From the NCBI GenBank assembly GCA_045106475.1, contig JBGCEO010000028.1, forward strand, positions 29,725 to 93,724: a stretch of DNA of 64,000 bases, in the 5' to 3' direction. This DNA is from Granulosicoccus sp045106475 (GTDB taxonomy: Bacteria > Pseudomonadota > Gammaproteobacteria > Granulosicoccales > Granulosicoccaceae). A program made the position numbers and the translations under genes. The notes beneath the pieces were generated by a model. It saw nothing but the letters and a program-made list of their open reading frames with translations. It had not been told where the DNA came from and did no database searches. This document shows, piece by piece, positions 8,217 through 16,036 of the stretch (position 1 is the first letter of the stretch; each line of letters starts with the position of its first letter).

Positions 8217-8242
8217 CCGCATAGCCGCATAGCCGCATAGCC
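8210..8242. repeat. Tandem repeat CGCATAGC x4
   Basis: Four identical 8-bp units plus one base start in the last codons of the RES gene. The TAG stop is in the first unit. Because three 8-bp units make 24 bp, another TAG comes up in the same frame in the fourth unit. Confidence 0.9.
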
Positions 8243-8257
8243 TTTAAGAGTATAAAG

Positions 8258-8707
8258 CTAGCCTGGTGGAATTACCCCTTTGCTAAAAATAAAACAGCCA
8301 TAAAACCTGCGCTCACCACAGGTTATAACAGCGAAGGATTGGCTGGCCCGTTCGTAGAACTCAAAGCGCTCCACTGGCGATAAGGTAAAACCGGATGGCT
8401 CAGCAGCATCAATAATTGATTGGACCTCTACTTGCACTTCGGGTCGCTCCTCTGGGTTGTCCACAACCGCCATACAAAGGACGGGATCCTCTATAAACGT
8501 ATCCAGGGGCATTAATGACAATACTGCATCGGCAACTGCCGGGATAGTTGCACCATCAATACGGAGCAGCTTGCCCAAGGATGATTTCTTCGCAACACTC
8601 AAAGCGGGGAAATTGGCGTCACATAGGACCAGAGTATCGCCATGTCCCATTGCAGCGATAGCATGTAATACATCTGGATTGAGGAGCGGATTGATATTTT
8701 TTAGCAT
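8258..8707 (-). CDS. fucU: RbsD/FucU family sugar mutarotase (L-fucose mutarotase-like)
   Basis: A 149-residue RbsD/FucU protein. These enzymes interconvert anomers of L-fucose (FucU) or pyranose/furanose forms of D-ribose (RbsD). The opening LNPDVLHAIAAMGHGDTLVLCDANFPA and the later DTFIEDPVLCMAV match the FucU branch, with the GHGD histidine/aspartate as active-site candidates. The C-terminal EFYERASQSFAVITCGERRFYGC is also typical. No fucose or ribose transporter or kinase lies nearby, so the physiological sugar is open. It converges on the RES gene, and its promoter would lie beyond 8707, next to the octamer array. Confidence 0.85.
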   Translation of the reverse strand: MLKNINPLLNPDVLHAIAAMGHGDTLVLCDANFPALSVAKKSSLGKLLRIDGATIPAVADAVLSLMPLDTFIEDPVLCMAVVDNPEERPEVQVEVQSIIDAAEPSGFTLSPVERFEFYERASQSFAVITCGERRFYGCFIFSKGVIPPG

Positions 8708-8821
8708 GAGAAGCCTTCCAATGTGGTTGGTGAGTGCATCACCCTAAACCTAGAACCGCTACAGCACAACAGGTCTTCAGCTTCATCGCTCCACAACCCC
8801 AAAACTCTTAAGCGCCTCGAC

Positions 8822-8933
8822 GCCCCAACTCCCCAACTCCCCCACTCCCCAACTCCCTAACTCCCTAACCCCCTAACGCCCTAACTCCCTAACCCCCTAA
8901 CGCCCCAACCCCCTCACCCCCTAACTCCCCAAC
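8822..8933. repeat. Octamer tandem array, 14 units of NCCC(C/T)AAC
   Basis: Fourteen consecutive 8-bp units fit the pattern (G/T/C)CCC(C/T)AAC with only two deviating units (TCCCCCAC, CCCCTCAC). A degenerate unit GCCTCGAC precedes the array. Every unit has a run of three to five C on the plus strand, so the minus strand carries a G-run every 8 nt of the form GTTAGGG or GTTGGGG. The array lies in the 277-bp gap between fucU and guaD, and no ORF spans it. Confidence 0.92.
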
Positions 8934-8984
8934 CCCAAAGCAGTCTTATCTGCCACCTGCACGCCAGGGAAACTTCAAGGCGCT

Positions 8985-10403
8985 ATGCTAGGCAGTAATT
9001 ATCTGATCAATCGTATAATCGCAGTTATGGCGCATCCCTCATTGGTTATTCATGGCACAGCCTTTCATACGCCCGACAATGGTGCGCTTGAGGTGCTCGA
9101 AAATTGTGCCATTGCAATTGACGAAAAAGGCACCATCGAGGCCGTTGTTTTTCCAGATGATGACAACCATGCAGCATTGATCAATGCCGCAAAGCAAAGG
9201 CAGGTACTTCATCAATTGGCAAGTGATGAGTATTTGATACCGGGTTTAATCGATTTGCACATCCACGCGCCCCAGTGGCCGCAACTGGGTAAGGCACTTG
9301 ATGCACCACTGGAAGTCTGGTTACAGGAATACACGTTTCCACTTGAGGCTAGATACTCAGACCACCAATTTGCCTATGAGATTTATGATGATCTAGTCCA
9401 GAGCTTGCTGGCTCATGGCACAACAACGGCAGTCTATTTTGGCACGAAGGATTTGGAGGCAAATATTGTGCTTGCACAAAGCTGCCTGCGCCATGGACAA
9501 CGCGCGTTGGTTGGAAAAGTTGCGATGGATGATCCCGAGCAATGCCCGGACTACTATCGAGACGACAGCGCAGCTGCAGCGCTCAACGATACGAGACGAT
9601 TCATCCATGAACTCAAAGCCATGCAATCGCAAGACAACATGCTTGTATTGCCAGCGATCACTCCCAGGTTTATACCCAGCTGTACAGACGAGCTGCTCTA
9701 TGGCCTGGGTAAGCTTGCCGCCGAGACCGGTTGTCACATACAAACGCACTGCTCCGAAAGTGACTGGGAAGTTGGCTTTGTAAGAGATCGGCTGAATAAA
9801 ACCGACACAGAAGCTCTAGCAGACTACGGGTTGCTAACCGACAAAACGATTCTTGCCCATTCAATTTTCGTAACCACAGCGGATCTTGAATTGATGGCGC
9901 AGAGACGCTCATCCGTGGCCCACTGTCCGCTGTCTAATGCATACTTCGCCAATGCAGTTTTCCCGCTAAGAAAAGCTCAAGCCTGTGGTGTCACCGTAGG
10001 CTTGGGCACGGATATATCCGGTGGTTTTAGTCCATCGCTGTTCGATGCAACTCGATCTGCACTGATGGCATCTCGCCTGGCATGCAACGGGACTGCCCCT
10101 GAACTTGACCCCGATAATCGTGGCAATGCCGAGGTACCGCTGACGACGCTGGAAACGTTCCACATGGCCACCTGTCAAGGCGGCAAGGCGCTCTCATTGC
10201 CAATAGGACAATTTAAACCCGGCTACTCGCTCGACGCTCTGTGCGTAAAATCAAATTTACCAAACAGCGGCTTTAAGGTTCGTAAACCAGAAGATGACTT
10301 ATCTGACGTTTTCGAAAAACTGGTACTGACAGCCAGCAAAAGCTGCATAACAGAGGTCTGGGTCAATGGTCATGATTCGGCAAGTCGTTGTGCCGTAGTT
10401 TGA
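8985..10403 (+). CDS. guaD: Guanine deaminase
   Basis: A 472-residue amidohydrolase that deaminates guanine to xanthine, feeding xanthine dehydrogenase encoded later in the window. Family motifs are the metal-binding PGLIDLHIHAPQWPQLGKALDAPLEVWLQEYTFPLE, QTHCSESDWEV, ILAHSIFV, and HCPLSNAYFANAVFPLR...VGLGTDISGG with the final catalytic aspartate. The first 14 residues are not typical; the ATG at 9027 giving MAHPSLVIHG is a fair alternative start, although AAGG lies 6 nt before the ATG at 8985. The 3' end overlaps the convergent Kelch gene by 34 bp. Confidence 0.93.
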   Translation: MLGSNYLINRIIAVMAHPSLVIHGTAFHTPDNGALEVLENCAIAIDEKGTIEAVVFPDDDNHAALINAAKQRQVLHQLASDEYLIPGLIDLHIHAPQWPQLGKALDAPLEVWLQEYTFPLEARYSDHQFAYEIYDDLVQSLLAHGTTTAVYFGTKDLEANIVLAQSCLRHGQRALVGKVAMDDPEQCPDYYRDDSAAAALNDTRRFIHELKAMQSQDNMLVLPAITPRFIPSCTDELLYGLGKLAAETGCHIQTHCSESDWEVGFVRDRLNKTDTEALADYGLLTDKTILAHSIFVTTADLELMAQRRSSVAHCPLSNAYFANAVFPLRKAQACGVTVGLGTDISGGFSPSLFDATRSALMASRLACNGTAPELDPDNRGNAEVPLTTLETFHMATCQGGKALSLPIGQFKPGYSLDALCVKSNLPNSGFKVRKPEDDLSDVFEKLVLTASKSCITEVWVNGHDSASRCAVV

Positions 10404-11494
10404 AAGTAGACTCTCGTTAAGCCCAGTAGCAAAACACATAGAGAGAAAAGTTCAACTGAACCACCCTTGCTTGTTCCCTGTGGCAACGCGGTAATTTCCG
10501 GTAGTTGCAGCATCTCATGTGATGCAGTTTCCTGTGCGCCACCCAAACTACTTGCACCCGATATCATGTGAAAACGCGCACTAACAATGCCACCGCCAGC
10601 ACCATGTCGACCCTCTAACATGGGAGGTAAGCTTTGCCATGTTTCTGTATTGAGATCAAACGACTCAACCACGTCTAGTGCTGTATTGGCCGTATTGATT
10701 TCTCCTCCAGCAACAATCACGTTGTCGCCATATCCGACTGCCACAGCACCACCGCGAGGTGTAGGAATCAGACCAACGGATCGCCACTGACCTCTATCAA
10801 AGTCATAAATATCAGTTTGTGCCACCGCGTTGGCAGATGGATTTGGTAAGGCACTTTGTCTACCTGCCGCAGCGATCAGTCGTTGATTTACCAGTACCGC
10901 CGCAAAGTGATCCCGGGCATGAGGGGCGTCAGGCAGCTCGCGCCATTGGCCGGTAGCTGGATCAAACTCATCAAACCAAGCTACAGCACCGCCATCGTGA
11001 CCCTGTGTGTTTCCGCCCAGCAGGTAGATGCGATCATCTTTAACGACCGCCGCCGCACTGCCTCGCAAACGCGTCGATGGTATGGAGCCTTCAACATCCC
11101 AAGTGAGGGACTGGGTATCAAACACATAAATTTCAGCAACGGCCTGTTCGCGGGGGTAGCAACAGGTAAACGCACCTACGATGTAGATATTGGTTCCTAT
11201 GACAACAGGTTGCAGGTGATGGAGCTCAACTGGAGCGTTTCCAAGATTCTCCCACTGACCATTAACTGTCGAGTAACGCTCAACCGGACGATTACCTCGC
11301 CCGCCAATCAAGTATATATAGTCACCAACAACGACCGATGCAGCCTCGTGCCGGGCAGTTGCTATTGTTCCATCGTTACTGGTCTCTAGCCGCCATTCAT
11401 CAGAGACGGTTAGTGCTGCGTGCGCTGAGACAGCCATCACGGATGTGACAGCGTAAAACAACAAAGCTGAGAAAAGGAATAATGGTTTATTCAT
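10370..11494 (-). CDS. Secreted Kelch-repeat protein with GlyGly-CTERM-like tail
   Basis: A 374-residue exported beta-propeller protein. Residues 1-26 form a signal peptide ending at AHA. Kelch repeats follow with the usual spacing of GG doublets and Y/W residues: YIYLIGGRGN, NIYIVGAFTC, RIYLLGGNTQ, RLIAAAGRQS, NVIVAGGEIN, RFHMISGASS. That makes six blades. The C-terminus reads SKGGSVELFSLCVLLLGLTR, a Gly-Gly-Ser plus transmembrane helix plus basic residue, which resembles the GlyGly-CTERM sorting tail cut by rhombosortase in bacteria with type II secretion. The tail after the arginine is longer and less basic than usual, so the call is provisional. The ligand is unknown. Confidence 0.8.
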   Translation of the reverse strand: MNKPLFLFSALLFYAVTSVMAVSAHAALTVSDEWRLETSNDGTIATARHEAASVVVGDYIYLIGGRGNRPVERYSTVNGQWENLGNAPVELHHLQPVVIGTNIYIVGAFTCCYPREQAVAEIYVFDTQSLTWDVEGSIPSTRLRGSAAAVVKDDRIYLLGGNTQGHDGGAVAWFDEFDPATGQWRELPDAPHARDHFAAVLVNQRLIAAAGRQSALPNPSANAVAQTDIYDFDRGQWRSVGLIPTPRGGAVAVGYGDNVIVAGGEINTANTALDVVESFDLNTETWQSLPPMLEGRHGAGGGIVSARFHMISGASSLGGAQETASHEMLQLPEITALPQGTSKGGSVELFSLCVLLLGLTRVYFQTTAQRLAES

Positions 11495-11562
11495 CCCTCA
11501 TTATGATCTGCGATGCTCTTGCAGGGCTGTGATATCCGTAACAGCCCTGATTTTCCGTAACG

Positions 11563-14007
11563 CTAGGGTGTGACTTGTATATCAACATTCATGCTTGCCG
11601 TGAGAGTCGGCAAAGCGTGATCTTGTGCTAGAAAGGTCAACGTGGTGCTGCCCAGCTGAGAGGCATCAGGGCTCCAGTAGAATGTACGAGTGCCATCCCC
11701 GTTGTCCTCGAAGCTTGAATTTTGAGGGGCATTGAGCACCAGTAGCGCAGGTGGGATTCCATCCGCATCATCAGCCTGGATACGCAGCGCAAGCCTCTCC
11801 CCCAGTCTGATTGATTGTGATGTTGTGCTGATAAAAACTGGCGCAGACGCTTCATTCGAGCCACTAATCGGCGGTGCATTGTTCGTTATGGGCCGGTCGC
11901 TATTGACTCGTATGCTCATCACTTGTGTTGTACGAAGCGAAGCATCAAGTGCATCGATGGCAATCAGCTCGACTGTAGAATTTGCATCAGCATTTGCAGG
12001 CACAACCCAAGAGAGCTCTAACTGACCATTACCAGGGCCATTTATACGCATTCCGGCAGGCAAGCTACCCACCGTGACACTGGGAAATGTTCCATCATCA
12101 TCGGTGGCTACAAGCGCTATGGCAAACGTGTCACCGATCGATACATCAGGACTTGGAACGGATTGGAATCGAGGCGCTTGATTACCCGACTCTTGCAATG
12201 CTGGTTGCTCAGCTACAGGTGACACTGACTGTGAATCTATTTTGCTGATGATTACAACCCAATCGTTGCCTTGCGCTGATGGTGGCGAACCCAGATTCAA
12301 TACACTTGACCCTACTATGTCCTGCCGCCCGTTGATCATCTCAGCCGTTCGCGGATTAAACCAACGCTGGCGGAAGCCACCGGACGCTGCTCGCATGTCC
12401 AACCTTTCTGCGCCATTGGTTCTAGGCAGGTAGATAGCGTACACCTCTCCTGGTAGTGCGAAAACCTCAGCACCACCGTAAGCATTGTCTTCACCGCTGA
12501 TCAGCGAGTCTGCAGGCTCCATTCGCCAGAAGGGTAATTCGTTTTGCATCATTTCACGGGCATAGCGCATCTGCTGCCACATGGGTTCCCGTATACGAAA
12601 GTCACCCGCATTGACATCTCCTCCTGCGGGCAGCGGGTTATAGCCGAAATACCATTCTATATTTCCACCACTAAAGAAGACGTCGTACATGATTTGCTTA
12701 CGACGCTCATCTGCATTGTCAGGTCCGAGGCCATTGGTGTTTTCATCCATGTCTATGACCCAGGGCCGCCCTGCATTGGCTGAATTGCGTCGCCACTGCT
12801 CTACAAACTCTCCGGCGAACTGCTGATCATATTGAATGGAACTGGCACTGAATTGTTTATCGCCAATAAGTTCACCGTAGCGAAAGAACTGATTTATATG
12901 AGTGTGGACAGCTATCGGTTTTTTACTCCAATCAATCGCTTGCAAGTAGTCAGCGTGTTTCAACAGCTCAACATAGGGATAATCATTTTCTTCACCCAGG
13001 TTCCACTTCACCGCCAGCAAATAACCAAAGCGAGCAACGAGCTCTCTAAAAAACAATTTGCGCTCGACTCCCAGGGCACCATTGTCAAGCCATCGCTCAT
13101 TCTCGATTTCTGTTTCACTTAGAACAATGTTCAAGGCTACACCTTGCTTCTGAGCATGATTGAGTACGATGTTCCATTGAAACAGCTTGCTGATGTCATA
13201 GTGAGTCTTGTTAAAACGAGTTTTTTCAGCTCCAACGAAAGGGTATGTCTCCTGGCCATCTCCCCCAAGATTCATCGGTAAGAAGTAAATTGAATTAACG
13301 CCTTGCGAACCCAGATAGTTAAGCGCACCAATCAGACCGCGGCTATCTGCGCCTGTCGATGCATGATTGAACAATGGATCAGATTCACGCCAATCGCCCC
13401 GATGGGCTGCGAAGTCGTGCAGGAAGTTGCCATCGATTCCCCCATGATCCGATGTACCATCGATTCCGGCAAAGCCCAGTAGATTCTCTGGGCTATCGGT
13501 GCCCCCTTTTATCCAATAAGGTCCGTCCCTGAATTTGAGATAATGTTCTCCCACATATTCAAGTCTGCCTTGACGAAGAAAAGATGGCGCATCGTCACGA
13601 ACAGCAGACACATCGAAGGAACCACTGGCACCATCCAAACTGACAGCTGTACCAGCCTGCAAATCAAGACTGACAGCAAGCTCTGAACCACGACGCAAAT
13701 TTGCCTGATAAGTCCATCGACCAATTTGGTCAGCGGAAAAGCGAACCCGCCATACATCCCCTCTGCCATTGCCCTGACCATCACCTGCAAAAAATCCGGG
13801 TACCCGAGTGAGTTGGCCATCAGGTCCTTTGAAATCGACAGTCAATCGGTAGTCAAGAAAGGGGTTGGTATTTTGATCGGTTTCATTGTGCAGAGGTCCG
13901 CGAAAATCCAGCGTGATCGGATGCCACTTAGCCCGCTCACCTTGCACCGTGGCTGCATTAGAAAAAGAGGCTATCAACAATGCGAACAGAACCACAGATG
14001 CTCGCAT
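11563..14007 (-). CDS. Secreted DUF5060-type putative glycan-active protein with Ig-like C-terminal domains
   Basis: I start this at the ATG giving MRASVVLFALLIASFSNAA, a clear signal peptide; the frame itself runs 99 nt further upstream. The 814-residue product has a DUF5060-type beta-sandwich first (about 20-125, KWHPITLDFRGP...GDVWRVRFSADQIGRWTYQ), then a TIM-barrel-like region (about 170-480) with VKWNLGEENDYPYVELL and WVIDMDENTNGLG, then a small sandwich with RQRWFNPRTAEM. Two putative Ig/cadherin-like domains close it (about 590-695 and 715-814). DUF5060 proteins are usually tied to plant or algal polysaccharide breakdown. Catalytic acids cannot be assigned with certainty; Glu in NLGEEN is a candidate. 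It is 68 bp upstream of the Kelch gene on the same strand, so both may be expressed together. Confidence 0.78.
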   Translation of the reverse strand: MRASVVLFALLIASFSNAATVQGERAKWHPITLDFRGPLHNETDQNTNPFLDYRLTVDFKGPDGQLTRVPGFFAGDGQGNGRGDVWRVRFSADQIGRWTYQANLRRGSELAVSLDLQAGTAVSLDGASGSFDVSAVRDDAPSFLRQGRLEYVGEHYLKFRDGPYWIKGGTDSPENLLGFAGIDGTSDHGGIDGNFLHDFAAHRGDWRESDPLFNHASTGADSRGLIGALNYLGSQGVNSIYFLPMNLGGDGQETYPFVGAEKTRFNKTHYDISKLFQWNIVLNHAQKQGVALNIVLSETEIENERWLDNGALGVERKLFFRELVARFGYLLAVKWNLGEENDYPYVELLKHADYLQAIDWSKKPIAVHTHINQFFRYGELIGDKQFSASSIQYDQQFAGEFVEQWRRNSANAGRPWVIDMDENTNGLGPDNADERRKQIMYDVFFSGGNIEWYFGYNPLPAGGDVNAGDFRIREPMWQQMRYAREMMQNELPFWRMEPADSLISGEDNAYGGAEVFALPGEVYAIYLPRTNGAERLDMRAASGGFRQRWFNPRTAEMINGRQDIVGSSVLNLGSPPSAQGNDWVVIISKIDSQSVSPVAEQPALQESGNQAPRFQSVPSPDVSIGDTFAIALVATDDDGTFPSVTVGSLPAGMRINGPGNGQLELSWVVPANADANSTVELIAIDALDASLRTTQVMSIRVNSDRPITNNAPPISGSNEASAPVFISTTSQSIRLGERLALRIQADDADGIPPALLVLNAPQNSSFEDNGDGTRTFYWSPDASQLGSTTLTFLAQDHALPTLTASMNVDIQVTP

Positions 14008-14258
14008 AAATTTCGACACAAGTGCTTTAGAGATCAAAGGAATCGTTACGCAGATTGAATATGTTTTGAAGTATGAAGTGCCACCAGAGGAAATGGTTTG
14101 AATCATCGGATGCGGTTACGCAACCAGTGTCGAATCTGTGACTAGCATCTCGCTTTAACCTGCACGCCACTACTTGATCTGGAACAAAAAGGTGATCAAC
14201 GTCTCAAGAGCATTAAACACTCCATGACAGTTGTTACCTCCAGCTCAACATCAGACAC

Positions 14259-14357
14259 ATGAATCAACTTGTTTCAGACAACGTCGATAAACTGTATGGC
14301 GATAGAAAAGAACACGTTTACGAGAAAGGCCACGTTGCCCGAACAATAAAAAAATGA
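14259..14357 (+). CDS. Possible 32-aa leader ORF overlapping the exostosin gene
   Basis: An ATG at 14259 opens a 32-codon frame (MNQLVSDNVDKLYGDRKEHV...) whose TGA overlaps the exostosin-family ATG as ATGA. The product is highly charged and not recognised. No Shine-Dalgarno sequence is visible before it. It could be a coupled leader peptide or chance; the exact overlap is the only argument for it. Confidence 0.25.
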   Translation: MNQLVSDNVDKLYGDRKEHVYEKGHVARTIKK

Positions 14358-15307
14358 AACTGTTCCTAACTTCAGCTTACGACTCACATGCAGGTCTCGA
14401 CACGTTACTTAATTGTGTAAAGCTGGACATTCATAAAAACCATATTGTCTGCGATGATCCCGGCGCAGCAGATGTCATCTTATTTGTGGAAAACACTCAA
14501 TTTGACGATGTGTTTTTCAAACTATTAAGTCGCCATCCATTGTTGCAGGAATTCCCGGATAAGGTGCTCATGTACAACGAGATGGACCACCCATGGGATT
14601 TCCTACCGGGCTTGTATTGCTGCATGCCAAGGCGCTTTTTAAATAAGCAGAAGCACCGGGCCTTTGCTTACTTGTCGACTCCTAACCCTTACATAAGCAA
14701 CATCTACCAGGACTCTGCGCAAAGACAATGGCTTTACTCATTCATGGGATCCATGAGCCATGCTTGCAGACGTCCTATAATGCGACTGCAACACGTTGAC
14801 GGATATGTTCAAGACACGTCTGATTTCAACGTCTGGAATAGCGATAGCCGGGAGATGGAGGTTCGCGGACGAGCCTATGCAAATGTGCTGGGAGGCAGCC
14901 AGTTTGTGCTCTGTCCGCGCGGCATAGGTACTTCATCTTTACGATTGTATGAGACTCTGGAAGCTGGCAGAGTGCCGGTTATTATTTCCGATCAATGGGT
15001 ACCACCAGAGGAGACCGACTGGAGCTTTGCCATTCAAATCGAGGAGCGGCGCGTTTCATCAATACCGGGATTGCTGAGTGCGCTGGTTAATGAGGCTGAA
15101 GAGCGAGGCAATGCGGCAAGAAAGGCATGGTCCGACAGCTATGCACCCAATACCTTGTTTAATACTGTGGGCAACTCTATCGAAGCTATCATGTGCAACA
15201 ACGATGAGAACCGGCAGATAACAGCAAGTGCTCAACTGCATAAATGGCTGGCGACCGGTGAGCTGCTTACTCGGACTGCCGCTCAACGCCTGCGTGGAAA
15301 CTATTAG
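14354..15307 (+). CDS. Exostosin-family (GT47-like) glycosyltransferase
   Basis: A 317-residue protein of the exostosin family. The family signature region is RAYANVLGGSQFVLCPRG followed by GIGTSSLRLYETLEAGRVPVIISDQWVPP, with the conserved SLRLYE glutamate and the [VP]VII motif in the donor-binding half. Family members transfer sugars such as glucuronate, GlcNAc, xylose or arabinose from nucleotide sugars. No signal or membrane segment is visible, so it is probably cytoplasmic or peripheral. It lies alone on the plus strand between leftward genes, directly facing a nucleotide-sugar synthesis pair. The donor and acceptor are unknown. Confidence 0.82.
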   Translation: MKLFLTSAYDSHAGLDTLLNCVKLDIHKNHIVCDDPGAADVILFVENTQFDDVFFKLLSRHPLLQEFPDKVLMYNEMDHPWDFLPGLYCCMPRRFLNKQKHRAFAYLSTPNPYISNIYQDSAQRQWLYSFMGSMSHACRRPIMRLQHVDGYVQDTSDFNVWNSDSREMEVRGRAYANVLGGSQFVLCPRGIGTSSLRLYETLEAGRVPVIISDQWVPPEETDWSFAIQIEERRVSSIPGLLSALVNEAEERGNAARKAWSDSYAPNTLFNTVGNSIEAIMCNNDENRQITASAQLHKWLATGELLTRTAAQRLRGNY

Positions 15308-15316
15308 GCATACCTA

Positions 15317-16036
15317 CTAGGGCGCACGCCATTCCATGGGAGTGGGTTGCAGTAAGCCCTGAGCTACCCCTCCCTGCTTAAGCCATTCATTAATGGCCTG
15401 CTGAACTTCATGTTCTCCACGTTGCGACATGGGCACATTTTCAACGTAGGGCATAAGCTCTGCAGGTAGTACAAATGTTAGGTTCGCACCGATATCACTG
15501 GGTGCCGTACCCTCTGCGGGTTTCTCTACAATCTCTGTTATCGATCGATCCTGCCCGAAACGGATACTGGAACGCCCTGCCATTTCGCGGGCGTCCAGTT
15601 GCTTCATGCTGACGCTTAACGGAGCATCGTGTGAGGCATGAAATTCGATCAGATTACTAAAAAACTCTCGCGGCAAAAGATAATCAGTGGCGCTTAAGAC
15701 AAAAGAATGCTCCACGATGTCCGGGGTTTGATCAATAACCGTTTGCAAGGCATGTGCAGTTCCGAATAAGTGCGGTTGGTAAACACAACGTAGTTGTTGC
15801 GAGTGACTTGCCATCCAGGCTGATGCATAGCTCTGCACCTGTTCGTGCAAATGGTGGGTAACCAGCACTACATCGTCCACACCGGCTTCCAATAGCGACT
15901 CCAACAGATAATCCAATGTGGGCTTACCTTTATGGACCAACAGGGGTTTGGGTGTTGTATCTGTATAAGGCTGCAGACGAGTACCTCTGCCAGCCGCTAG
16001 CAGTACAGCTCGTTTTATTATTTTAGCATCGTTCAT
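15317..16036 (-). CDS. Sugar-phosphate nucleotidyltransferase
   Basis: A 239-residue NTP-transferase. The signature AVLLAAGRGTRLQPYTDTTPKPLL carries the G-x-G-T-R-x9-P-K nucleotide and metal site; later segments are DDVVLVTHHLHEQV, LFGTAHALQT and SVSMKQLDA. Such enzymes make an NDP-sugar and pyrophosphate from a sugar 1-phosphate. Its ATG overlaps the TGA of the upstream GHMP kinase as ATGA, so the two are almost certainly co-translated and act in sequence. The sequence resembles mannose-1-phosphate guanylyltransferases and glucose-1-phosphate thymidylyltransferases in general, which does not fix the sugar. If the kinase is galacturonate-specific, this would be a galacturonate-1-phosphate nucleotidyltransferase. 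Confidence 0.85.
   Translation of the reverse strand: MNDAKIIKRAVLLAAGRGTRLQPYTDTTPKPLLVHKGKPTLDYLLESLLEAGVDDVVLVTHHLHEQVQSYASAWMASHSQQLRCVYQPHLFGTAHALQTVIDQTPDIVEHSFVLSATDYLLPREFFSNLIEFHASHDAPLSVSMKQLDAREMAGRSSIRFGQDRSITEIVEKPAEGTAPSDIGANLTFVLPAELMPYVENVPMSQRGEHEVQQAINEWLKQGGVAQGLLQPTPMEWRAP

Noticed and set aside
8822..8933. Octamer array as a CRISPR array or a true telomere
   Set aside because: Units are 8 bp with no spacers and no cas genes nearby; it lies inside the window between ordinary genes, so it is not a chromosome end.
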